Positions 1 through 5,785 of a stretch of 15,309 bases of DNA are shown one piece after another. The stretch lies in the NCBI GenBank assembly GCA_017379955.1, contig JAFNVE010000147.1, positions 1-15,309 of the forward strand, written 5' to 3'. Position 1 is the stretch's first letter; each line of letters begins with the position of its first letter. Position numbers and translations under genes: made by a program. The DNA comes from Tidjanibacter sp. Lineage in GTDB: Bacteria; Bacteroidota; Bacteroidia; Bacteroidales; Rikenellaceae. The notes beneath the pieces are model-generated. The model was not told the DNA's origin. It saw only the letters and a program-made list of their open reading frames with translations, and ran no database searches.

Positions 1-294
1 AACACCGAGGAGACTTTTACACATATTAACGAATTTAAGTTGAAGCACCCCGACGCTGTGGTTAGCGAGCAAGGCTCGTCGTATAAGTTCTGCCTGATTG
101 CTGAGGGTACTTTTGACTATTATATCCGCACCACAGGTACCTACGAGTGGGATACTGCTGCGGGTGAGGCTATCTTGGCTGCCGCCGGCGGTCGCATCCT
201 CTCGCATCCCGCACGCGAGGAGTTTGCCTACAATAAAGAGTCGCTGCTCAACCCTCACTTCACCTGCGAAAGCAGCCACTTTGTAAAATTGTAA
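1..294 (+). CDS. cysQ: 3'(2'),5'-bisphosphate nucleotidase CysQ, C-terminal part
   Basis: The reading frame is open from the first base, so the 5' end lies outside the window; 97 codons remain before TAA. The visible part matches the end of the inositol-monophosphatase-like family: GSSYKFCLIAEG (family GSSLKFCLIAEG), then EWDTAAGEAILAAAGG, which carries the metal-binding Asp of the WD-x-AAG motif, then the tail YNKESLLNP. CysQ hydrolyses 3'-phosphoadenosine 5'-phosphate to AMP during sulfate assimilation and acts in the cytoplasm. The TTG at 40 is internal, not a start. The gene ends just before a bidirectional hairpin and is convergent with the lipoprotein gene to its right. Family assignment is from memory of these motifs; the start and neighbours to the left are unknown. 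Confidence 0.85.
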   Translation, partial: NTEETFTHINEFKLKHPDAVVSEQGSSYKFCLIAEGTFDYYIRTTGTYEWDTAAGEAILAAAGGRILSHPAREEFAYNKESLLNPHFTCESSHFVKL

Positions 295-307
295 TCAACA
301 TTACAAC

Positions 308-346
308 ATAAACAGATAGCCGAGCGTCACTGCTCGGCTATCGGTT
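308..346. terminator. Hairpin terminator between convergent genes; copy A of a 39-bp repeat
   Basis: An 11-bp perfect stem (GATAGCCGAGC at 315-325 with its complement at 332-342) encloses the 6-nt loop GTCACT. It lies between the stop of cysQ (+) and the stop of the lipoprotein gene (-), with T-rich sequence on either exit side, so it can serve both directions. The whole 39-bp element recurs at 2385-2423 with a single difference: A314 here, C2391 there. That difference shortens the stem in this copy. Confidence 0.8.
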
Positions 347-361
347 ATTTATAGGAAATAC

Positions 362-748
362 TTAATCTTGCTTTACCATTATACATGCATATTCGTAACC
401 TATTGTCCTATCTATGTATATATAGCATTTACGACTCTTTTTACTTGTATTTGGCTCGGCATATATTTTTATAGTATTACTTCCTTCTTTTTCTGCCCTT
501 ACTCTTAACCAGTCGTGTTTTACCTCAATACTTCCGTCTTCTTGTTTTGTCGAACTATTACCATTATTGTCTTTACCTTCAATTGTGATAAGAGTAATCC
601 GCATACTGCCGGTAAGTGTTAACTCTCCACCCTCCTTGGGAATATAGATTTTGTCAGGAAAACCTCCATCAACTTCCTCCAAAAATGCACCAATGCACGA
701 GGTGCAAAAAATCAAGCACCCTATTACAATTAATATAGATCTTTTCAT
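362..748 (-). CDS. Small lipoprotein with a BACON-like domain, paired with the C10 peptidase
   Basis: 128 aa. The N-terminus MKRSILIVIGCLIFCTSC is a lipoprotein signal peptide with Cys18 as the likely lipidated residue (the GC at 10-11 is too close to the start). The remainder, about residues 30-128, resembles a BACON-type beta-sandwich: KIYIPKEGGELTLTG, then HDWLRV, then IKIYAEPNTSKKSRKCYIYI, and a terminal valine-x-Gln (VKQD). In BACON domains the same order is an EGG strand, a WL motif, an N-x-s-x-x-R strand and a final V-x-Q. Its ATG starts 2 bp after the TAA of the C10 peptidase, so the two are co-transcribed and probably translationally coupled. In Bacteroides fragilis, C10 peptidases are known to sit beside small cognate inhibitor genes, so an inhibitor or chaperone role is possible, but that is inference. 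The gene is AT-rich like the peptidase catalytic region. Confidence 0.7.
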   Translation of the reverse strand: MKRSILIVIGCLIFCTSCIGAFLEEVDGGFPDKIYIPKEGGELTLTGSMRITLITIEGKDNNGNSSTKQEDGSIEVKHDWLRVRAEKEGSNTIKIYAEPNTSKKSRKCYIYIDRTIGYEYACIMVKQD

Positions 749-750
749 GA

Positions 751-2256
751 TTATGGTAGTTGATAGGTTATTATTCTTGTCAGTGTAGTATAATTAAAAA
801 CATATGGATTATTATAATAACTATCGTGTTCTATTTCAGACCTATCTGAGCGAAATACTCCTGAGGTATAGTAACCATTATTGCTTCCACTCCAACCTAA
901 GTCGCAATGAACCATTTTAATACTTTCTGTCTCTGTTGTTATGCTTATTAATTCTCTGCCAAGATATTTTTCTATTGTTTTAGTACGAATCTTAGTTTTA
1001 TAACCATCAATGTTCCAAGCGTGACTACTAGTTATGTCAATGCCGGGTATGGAACTAATTATTAGTGGTTTATCACTATCAATCATATCTTTGACAGTGT
1101 TAAAATCATAATCAACAAGTTCTACATCCTCAAAATCAATAGATTGTAAAAACCATTTTACGCACTTTGGGAATGTGAAAGTACCTTCATAGAAATGCAG
1201 GCTAAGGCAAGAAATGCTAATCCATTTAAGCAAAGCAGCTGCAGATTCCCGTCCTAAAACAGTGTCATAGTTTTCCTTTAATCTCCACCAAGAAATTAAA
1301 GTTCCATTATAATCTTTTGTTGCCGGATATTCGTGGTAAGTAAGAATTTTGGCAGTTGCTAAGGGCATACAGCCAGCAAATGCTCTGCGTGTTTTGAATC
1401 CGAATACTTGTTTAACTATCGGATATAAGTCATTAAAAGGTGGGTCTTGATTCCAATTTACAAAATCGACTAAAAGCGGTTCTACAATAGAAGTAGTTTC
1501 CCAATCAGAATAGGTAATAACACAATCATATTCATCTCCATCTCCATCATCTCTTGGGTTGGGGTCAAAATCTATAAGACCTCTCATTGCATAGGATATG
1601 CACATATCCAACATAAATGTTTCATTTGTTCCTTCATTGCTACCCTCAGGATTGGTCAAACTCCTTGTAACAATTGTATACTCACTTGCATCGTAGTTGC
1701 CCACCAAGTAGTCTTGTGTTTCAGTATCGTAAAAATCAACTGTATTAGGATTGATATATAACTCATCACCCGTTTCTGGTAGCGTAAAAAATCCCGGGCC
1801 TGTCATTGGAAACTCCTCATAGTATGTTCTTCCGTTTGGTTCCCACTCAACAAGATGATTAAGTAATTCTGGCTCCAATGAGCCTTCATCAATAATGGCA
1901 ATTACCTCGTCTTCAATTCTGGTATCGCCGGCAAGAACAGCATAGCCCTCTGCGTTCTCAAAATTGGCAATATAGAGCAGATTCTCGCAGTCGATACCAT
2001 CGACCGCTCGAGTGCCCAAATCGCCATATTTGACAGGCAAGACGGTACTAACAACACGATTGTCGGAAGAACGGCTATCACCACCCTCGCCCATAAAGGC
2101 ATAAAGGTTAGCCAAGGCCTCCTCCTCGGAAATAGAATACTGACTGCTAATAGCAGAATTCGGTGTAGCATTATCACTCACCTCCAAACCCACCTCATCA
2201 ACGCCACACGAAAATAGGGTAAAAGCACCCACGAATAGAATTAAAACTCTTTTCAT
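751..2256 (-). CDS. C10 family (streptopain-like) cysteine peptidase lipoprotein with Spi-type propeptide
   Basis: 501 aa. Residues 1-17 are a lipoprotein signal with lipobox LFSC (Cys17), so the protein is probably anchored in the outer membrane or exported. Residues about 41-125 resemble the Spi/streptopain propeptide: SISEEEALANLYAFMG, then ANFENAEGYAVLAGDTRIED and IAIIDEGS. The catalytic domain begins near 260 with NWNQDPPFNDLYP. Cys296 in AGCMPLATAKILTYHEYP is the nucleophile and His412 in SSHAWNIDGY the catalytic histidine. The third motif is HCDLGWSGSNNGYY (450-463), where SpeB-type enzymes have H-x-N-W-G-W-G-G; Asn is replaced by Asp452 and the first Trp by Leu453. The enzyme would cleave proteins after autoprocessing. 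The gene is first in a two-gene operon with the BACON-like lipoprotein. Composition changes inside the gene: about 50% GC for the first 110-120 codons, as low as 27% in 60-bp samples of the catalytic part. Confidence 0.9.
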   Translation of the reverse strand: MKRVLILFVGAFTLFSCGVDEVGLEVSDNATPNSAISSQYSISEEEALANLYAFMGEGGDSRSSDNRVVSTVLPVKYGDLGTRAVDGIDCENLLYIANFENAEGYAVLAGDTRIEDEVIAIIDEGSLEPELLNHLVEWEPNGRTYYEEFPMTGPGFFTLPETGDELYINPNTVDFYDTETQDYLVGNYDASEYTIVTRSLTNPEGSNEGTNETFMLDMCISYAMRGLIDFDPNPRDDGDGDEYDCVITYSDWETTSIVEPLLVDFVNWNQDPPFNDLYPIVKQVFGFKTRRAFAGCMPLATAKILTYHEYPATKDYNGTLISWWRLKENYDTVLGRESAAALLKWISISCLSLHFYEGTFTFPKCVKWFLQSIDFEDVELVDYDFNTVKDMIDSDKPLIISSIPGIDITSSHAWNIDGYKTKIRTKTIEKYLGRELISITTETESIKMVHCDLGWSGSNNGYYTSGVFRSDRSEIEHDSYYNNPYVFNYTTLTRIITYQLP

Positions 2257-2305
2257 AATCGTAAAGTTTTAATGGTTAATAAATGTTAACTATATGGTGG
2301 TACTA

Positions 2306-2337
2306 CAAATATAATAAATCGCTGAGTATTATGCAAG
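2306..2337 (-). promoter_or_regulatory. Bacteroidetes-type promoter of the C10 peptidase operon
   Basis: Read on the minus strand, TATATTTG (2313-2306) matches the -7 consensus TAnnTTTG. A weak -33 element CTTG (2337-2334) lies 20 bp upstream. Transcription would start near 2302, leaving a leader of about 45 nt with no Shine-Dalgarno sequence. Confidence 0.6.
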
Positions 2338-2384
2338 TATGCTCAAATAGTAGAATAATTGCACCAAATTGAAAATAAAGGTGG

Positions 2385-2426
2385 ATAAACCGATAGCCGA
2401 GCGTCACTGCTCGGCTATCGGTTTAT
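2385..2426 (-). terminator. Strong hairpin terminator of dapD-birA; copy B of the 39-bp repeat
   Basis: An 18-bp perfect stem (2385-2402 with 2409-2426) has the same 6-nt loop GTCACT as the hairpin at 308-346. It begins 12 bp past the birA stop on the minus strand, so it most simply terminates the dapD-birA transcript before it reaches the C10 promoter. Of its 39 left-hand bases (2385-2423), 38 are identical to 308-346. The compensating C2391-G2420 pair makes this the longer, better-paired copy. Confidence 0.8.
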
Positions 2427-2438
2427 AATGGTATGTTG

Positions 2439-3152
2439 CTAAATTCGGAAGAATATCTCGCCGAAGTGGTATCCGTGCTCCTTGCCCTTGGAGGTGAGCC
2501 ACAGTCTGCCGTCGTGCTCCACGCGGAGGAGTGTTGCTCGGAGGGGCGTGCCGTCGGGGAGGGTGTAGGTGTGCTCCTCGCCCTTGCGGTAGAGCAGCGA
2601 GTTGTACTCTCGCTCAATCTCTGCACTGCCGCCTGCCACAAGGCTGTCGTATCGCGCCATAAGTTTGGCGTAGAGGATTGCCAGGACCTCTTCGGGTGTC
2701 TGCTCCTTGCCTGTCTGCAACTTAATAGATGTAGGGTTTGGAATCCAATCGGGGAACTCGCTTTGTGCGATGTTAAGCCCGATGCCTACCACCGAGCGTG
2801 CAACGCCCGAGCCGCTGAGCTTGTTCTCAATCAGTACTCCGCAAATCTTCTTGTCGCCTACATATATGTCGTTGGTCCACTTAATCTGCGCCTCAATGCC
2901 CAGCTCTGCAAGGGTGTCGACAATGGCGAGTGCGGCAATCTCTGCAATGAAAAACTGCTCCTTAACCGATACGCCTTTTGGCTCCCATATAAGGCTCATT
3001 GTCAAGTTTTCGCCTGGGCGACTGCTCCAATTGTGGCCTCGTTGTCCACGCCCTGCGCTCTGTGAGAGTGCCCACACCACATCGCCGTGGCGATAGTCGC
3101 CCTCGGTGGCTAAATCGTTGGTCGAGGTGACCTCGTCAAAGGCGTAAATCAT
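2439..3152 (-). CDS. birA: Biotin--[acetyl-CoA-carboxylase] ligase (catalytic type, no DNA-binding domain)
   Basis: 237 aa from the ATG at 3152. The frame is open further upstream to 3239, but that extension lies inside dapD and lacks family similarity; MIYAFDEVTSTNDLA is the usual start of the ligase fold. GRGQRGHNW (34-42) is the biotinyl-adenylate binding motif. KWTNDIYV (91-98) is a KWPNDI variant with Thr for Pro. KKICGVLIE (101-109) carries the conserved lysine. The small C-terminal domain ends in GRLWLTSKGKEHGYHFGEI. The enzyme attaches biotin to the carrier lysine of carboxylases via biotinyl-5'-AMP. There is no N-terminal helix-turn-helix, so it is not a BirA-type repressor. Its ATG overlaps the dapD TGA (ATGA, 3152-3149), implying translational coupling, and it is followed by the hairpin at 2385-2426. 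Confidence 0.9.
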   Translation of the reverse strand: MIYAFDEVTSTNDLATEGDYRHGDVVWALSQSAGRGQRGHNWSSRPGENLTMSLIWEPKGVSVKEQFFIAEIAALAIVDTLAELGIEAQIKWTNDIYVGDKKICGVLIENKLSGSGVARSVVGIGLNIAQSEFPDWIPNPTSIKLQTGKEQTPEEVLAILYAKLMARYDSLVAGGSAEIEREYNSLLYRKGEEHTYTLPDGTPLRATLLRVEHDGRLWLTSKGKEHGYHFGEIFFRI

Positions 3153-3982
3153 ACCGAAACACCAAAGTCGCGCAATGCGTCGTTGAGAGAGGTCTTCTTG
3201 TCGGTTGACTCTTTGCGCTGACCGATAATCAGTGCGCAAGCCACGCCATACTCACCTGCGGGGAACTTCTTGGTAACGGTGCCGGGGATAACCACCGAGC
3301 GAGGAGGAACGTAGCCTCTATACTCAACAGGCTCTGCGCCAGATACATCAATAATGCGAGTGGAGGAGGTGAGCACCACATTTGCGCCCAGGACAGCCTC
3401 ACGACCTACTCTCACGCCCTCGACAACAATGGCACGCGAGCCGAGGAAAGCGTTGTCCTCAATGATTACGGGTGCAGCCTGTACAGGCTCCAACACTCCA
3501 CCGATACCAACACCACCGCTCAGGTGTACGCCCTTGCCAATCTGTGCGCAGGAGCCAACGGTAGCCCAGGTGTCGACCATGGTGCCCGAGTCAACGTATG
3601 CGCCAATATTAACATACGAGGGCATCATCACCACGCCGCGTGCGATGTATGCGCCATAGCGTGCAGCGGCAGGGGGTACTACTCTGATACCTAACTCTTT
3701 ATAGCCGTGTTTAAGCTCCATCTTGTCGTAGAACTCCAACTCGCCCGCGCTCATCGTGCGCATCTCACGGGTGGGGAAGTAGAGAATAACAGCCTTCTTT
3801 ACCCACTCGTTTACTCGCCAGCCACCCTCACCATCAGGCTCGGCAACTCGCAATTCGCCTTTGTCAAGACGCTCTATAACCTCTTTGATAGCCGCCTGAG
3901 TTTCAGGGTTTTTCAGCAGTGAGGAGTCCTCCCATACCGCTTCGACCATCACTTGTAATTTCTCGTTCATAGTAGTTGTCAT
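3149..3982 (-). CDS. dapD: 2,3,4,5-tetrahydropyridine-2,6-dicarboxylate N-succinyltransferase
   Basis: 277 aa, close to the 274 aa of the E. coli enzyme. It transfers succinyl from succinyl-CoA to tetrahydrodipicolinate in the succinylase branch of diaminopimelate/lysine synthesis. Conserved blocks are GELRVAE (42-48), EWVKKAVILYF (59-69), RVVPPAAARYGAYIA (100-114), and the left-handed beta-helix run containing MPSYVNIGAYVDSGTMVDTW (120-139), VGSCAQIGKGVHLSGGVGIG (142-161) and GGVLEPVQAAPVIIEDN (161-177). An alternative start is Met5 (3970); with the proposed promoter the upstream ATG would have a leader of only about 8 nt and Met5 about 20 nt, so Met5 may be the true start. It is divergent from lysC, which encodes the first pathway step, and coupled to birA downstream. 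Confidence 0.95.
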   Translation of the reverse strand: MTTTMNEKLQVMVEAVWEDSSLLKNPETQAAIKEVIERLDKGELRVAEPDGEGGWRVNEWVKKAVILYFPTREMRTMSAGELEFYDKMELKHGYKELGIRVVPPAAARYGAYIARGVVMMPSYVNIGAYVDSGTMVDTWATVGSCAQIGKGVHLSGGVGIGGVLEPVQAAPVIIEDNAFLGSRAIVVEGVRVGREAVLGANVVLTSSTRIIDVSGAEPVEYRGYVPPRSVVIPGTVTKKFPAGEYGVACALIIGQRKESTDKKTSLNDALRDFGVSV

Positions 3983-3987
3983 TATTG

Positions 3988-4022
3988 TTTGTACAAATAT
4001 ATGAAAAAAAATGTTATTTTTG
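3988..4022 (+). promoter_or_regulatory. Putative lysC promoter
   Basis: TTTG at 3988-3991 and TATTTTTG at 4015-4022 resemble the -33 and -7 boxes. The 23-bp spacing is slightly long for this class. The predicted leader is about 67 nt, too short for a lysine riboswitch, and I see none. Confidence 0.5.
3994..4001 (-). promoter_or_regulatory. Putative dapD promoter (-7 box)
   Basis: On the minus strand TATATTTG (4001-3994) fits TAnnTTTG. No clear -33 TTTG is visible at the expected distance. The start site would be near 3990, giving a very short leader before dapD. The box lies between the -33 and -7 elements proposed for lysC on the other strand. Confidence 0.5.
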
Positions 4023-4092
4023 TAGCGGTGGTTATTGTCGAAAGATGATACCGCCCAAATTTACTATGAATCATTAGCAGTTTTTTTTAGAT

Positions 4093-5358
4093 ATGAAAAT
4101 CTATAAGTTTGGTGGCGCATCGGTCAAGAGTGCCGATGGTGTGCGCAATCTGGCAAATATTGTTGCCGATACCCCCGAAGAACTCTTTGTTGTCGTTTCG
4201 GCTATGGGTAAGACAACCAACGCCTTGGAGAAGATTCTCGACCTCTTCTACGATGGTATGAGTGCCGAGGCTGAGGCTGCACTCGACGAACTCGTTGAGT
4301 ACCACTTCACCATCACCTCCGACCTCTGGGGCTGGCACTATATGCCCGCACGCGCTGCTCGTTTCTTCGACGAGTTGCGCGAGATTGTGCGCGAGAGCGA
4401 CCCATCGCTGCGTAGCTATGAGGTGTGGTACGACCGTGTGGTGAGCGTCGGTGAGTTGGTGTCGACAGCCATTGTGAGTGCTTACCTCGAATATGACGGC
4501 CTGCCCAACAAGTGGGTAGATATGCGCGAGTTGTTTGTTACCTCGCATCGTCACCGCGACGCTAATATAGATATGGAGCGTTCGGCAGAGCGTTTGTGCT
4601 CGCTTGTAGCTCGCTCGGAGAAGCGACTCTTTGTCGGCCAGGGCTTTATTGGTGCTACTCCCGAGGGTGTGACCACAACCATCGGTCGCGAGGGCTCGGA
4701 CTACTCGGCTGCCGTTGCCGGTGCGTTGCTCGAGGCGGAGAGTGTCTCTATCTGGAAAGATGTGGACGGTATCCTCAATGGCGACCCCAAGATTTTTGAG
4801 AACACAACTCTTATCCCTGAGTTGAGCTATATGGATGCTGTCGAGCTTGCTCATAGCGGCGCACAGATTATCCACCCCAAGACTATCAAGCCCTTGCAGA
4901 ATAAGTCTATTCCTCTGCATGTCAAGTGCTTCCTTGATAAGACCAAGCCCGGTAGCGTTATCCGCGATGGTGTAGAGGTGTCGCCCGATATTCCTATCTT
5001 TATCCTCAAACGTCGTCAGGCTCTGCTGAAAGTTATCCCGCAGGACTTCTCGTTTATGTTGGAGGAGAAGATTTTGAACATATTTACTCATCTCTCGGCT
5101 TATCCTATCAAGATTAATCTGATTCAGAGTTCGGCTATCAGCCTCAATCTCTGCATTGACGACCACGACCGCTATACCGACGAGATTGTTGCTACTCTGC
5201 GCGAGGAGGGCTTCGATGTTAGCTGCGAGAAGGGACTCGAGTTCCTCACCGTGCGTGGCTACGACAGCGAGACCGCCCACTACTATGGCAATGCCGATGG
5301 GGTTATTCTTATGCAGAGGTCGGCCAAGAACCTACGCATAGTAAAAAAAGTCATCTAA
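4093..5358 (+). CDS. lysC: Aspartate kinase (monofunctional aspartokinase)
   Basis: 421 aa. The enzyme phosphorylates aspartate at the entry of the lysine/threonine/methionine/diaminopimelate pathway. KFGGASV (5-11) is the nucleotide-binding signature. SVGEL (118-122), TTIGREGSDYSA (195-206), WKDVDGILNGDP (220-231) and MDAVELAHSGAQIIHPKT (247-264) complete the amino-acid kinase domain. Residues from about 305 form the ACT regulatory region (LLKVIPQDFSFMLEEKILNIF, then QSSAISLNLCIDD, then CEKGLEFLTVRG), suggesting end-product feedback control. There is no homoserine dehydrogenase domain, and the protein is somewhat shorter than the usual 440-460 aa. The ATG follows a T-run and ATTTTTT-type sequence with no Shine-Dalgarno. 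It is divergent from dapD. Confidence 0.93.
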   Translation: MKIYKFGGASVKSADGVRNLANIVADTPEELFVVVSAMGKTTNALEKILDLFYDGMSAEAEAALDELVEYHFTITSDLWGWHYMPARAARFFDELREIVRESDPSLRSYEVWYDRVVSVGELVSTAIVSAYLEYDGLPNKWVDMRELFVTSHRHRDANIDMERSAERLCSLVARSEKRLFVGQGFIGATPEGVTTTIGREGSDYSAAVAGALLEAESVSIWKDVDGILNGDPKIFENTTLIPELSYMDAVELAHSGAQIIHPKTIKPLQNKSIPLHVKCFLDKTKPGSVIRDGVEVSPDIPIFILKRRQALLKVIPQDFSFMLEEKILNIFTHLSAYPIKINLIQSSAISLNLCIDDHDRYTDEIVATLREEGFDVSCEKGLEFLTVRGYDSETAHYYGNADGVILMQRSAKNLRIVKKVI

Positions 5359-5375
5359 TCGGCTCTTTTGGTGTT

Positions 5376-5437
5376 GGAAGTGCCTTGGCGACTGCTTACA
5401 TACGGCAAGTATGCCGCGCAGCCGCCAAGACCCTTCC
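5376..5437. other. Long structured GC-rich hairpin after lysC (possible small RNA or dispersed element)
   Basis: Nested complementary arms are visible. GGAAG (5376-5380) pairs with CTTCC (5433-5437). CTTGGCGACTGC (5384-5395) pairs with GCAGCCGCCAAG (5418-5429) with one mismatch. CATAC (5399-5403) pairs with GTATG (5409-5413) around the loop GGCAA. It starts 18 bp after the lysC stop and is far more GC-rich than the sequence around it. It could be a 3'-UTR structure, a processed small RNA or a REP-like palindrome; the sequence alone does not decide. Confidence 0.5.
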
Positions 5438-5438
5438 G

Positions 5439-5472
5439 CCTAAAAATAGCTCGATTATATGGCTTTTTTAGG
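5439..5472 (+). terminator. Probable terminator hairpin after lysC
   Basis: CCTAAAAATAGC (5439-5450) pairs with GCTTTTTTAGG (5462-5472), leaving one bulged base. The A-rich left arm and T-rich right arm directly follow the GC-rich hairpin, as in a bidirectional intrinsic terminator. The stem is AU-rich, so on its own it is a weak candidate. Confidence 0.45.
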
Positions 5473-5525
5473 GTTGTGGGTTTAAATTAGAAAAGCGTCT
5501 ATGACGCCAAGATTCAAAATGAATT

Positions 5526-5562
5526 AAAAAGTTAGAGTGGTGTCGAGCCACTCTAACTTTTT
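5526..5562. terminator. Intrinsic terminator, 15-bp perfect stem
   Basis: AAAAAGTTAGAGTGG (5526-5540) is perfectly complementary to 5548-5562 around a 7-nt loop (TGTCGAG). The left arm starts with five A and the right arm ends with five T, so it works in either direction. It most likely ends the lysC transcript, and is a backstop for aspS from the other side. Confidence 0.75.
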
Positions 5563-5568
5563 GTGGAT

Positions 5569-5663
5569 AGGGAGTTTAAGGAGATTAGTGAGTTTAAAGA
5601 AATCTTCCTAATCTTCCTAATCTTCCTAATCTCCCTAAATTCTCTAAATTCCTTAACCTCCCT
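5569..5663. repeat. 9-bp tandem repeat arranged as an imperfect inverted repeat
   Basis: From 5601, seven 9-bp units run head to tail: AATCTTCCT three times (5601-5627), then AATCTCCCT, AAATTCTCT, AAATTCCTT and AACCTCCCT, ending at 5663. On the left, 5569-5595 holds three units of the complementary type (AGGGAGTTT, AAGGAGATT, AGTGAGTTT). The left arm 5569-5600 matches the reverse complement of the right end at about three quarters of positions, so the block can fold into one long hairpin. No reading frame with a start codon covers it. Confidence 0.7.
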
Positions 5664-5673
5664 TTTATGCGAA

Positions 5674-5710
5674 AATTGCCGAGTGAAATTCGATATCTCA
5701 CTCGGCAATT
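5674..5710. other. Perfect 13-bp hairpin between the 9-bp repeats and the aspS terminator
   Basis: AATTGCCGAGTGA (5674-5686) pairs with 5698-5710 around an 11-nt loop. It is flanked by A/T-rich sequence and could be another bidirectional terminator, or part of a transcribed structured element. Confidence 0.55.
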
Positions 5711-5732
5711 AACTTAATTTTGAATTTTGCAT

Positions 5733-5771
5733 TATAATAAAGGCCCTTCCGCGGGAAGAGCCTTTATTATA
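5733..5771 (-). terminator. Terminator of aspS
   Basis: A 12-bp outer stem (5733-5744 with 5760-5771) continues, after one C/A mismatch, into a 5-bp inner stem CTTCC/GGAAG with loop GCG. It begins 15 bp beyond the aspS stop. The A/T-rich arms give a U-run on the minus strand. Confidence 0.75.
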
Positions 5772-5785
5772 TATATAGGTATAAA

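Noticed and set aside
2433..3065. Plus-strand open frame opposite birA
   Set aside because: It is a shadow of birA, whose ligase motifs are clear on the minus strand.
3153..3239. Upstream extension of birA to 3239
   Set aside because: It lies within dapD and lacks family similarity; the ATG at 3152 gives the normal ligase N-terminus and an ATGA overlap.
4023..4092. Lysine riboswitch upstream of lysC
   Set aside because: The leader is under 70 nt and shows no helices of the L-box; the known riboswitch needs much more sequence.
4087..5280. Antisense open frame (397 codons) opposite lysC
   Set aside because: The opposite strand encodes a clear aspartokinase; the antisense product has no motif and no promoter.
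5601..5663. CRISPR array from the 9-bp repeats
   Set aside because: Units are directly adjacent with no spacers and are far too short.
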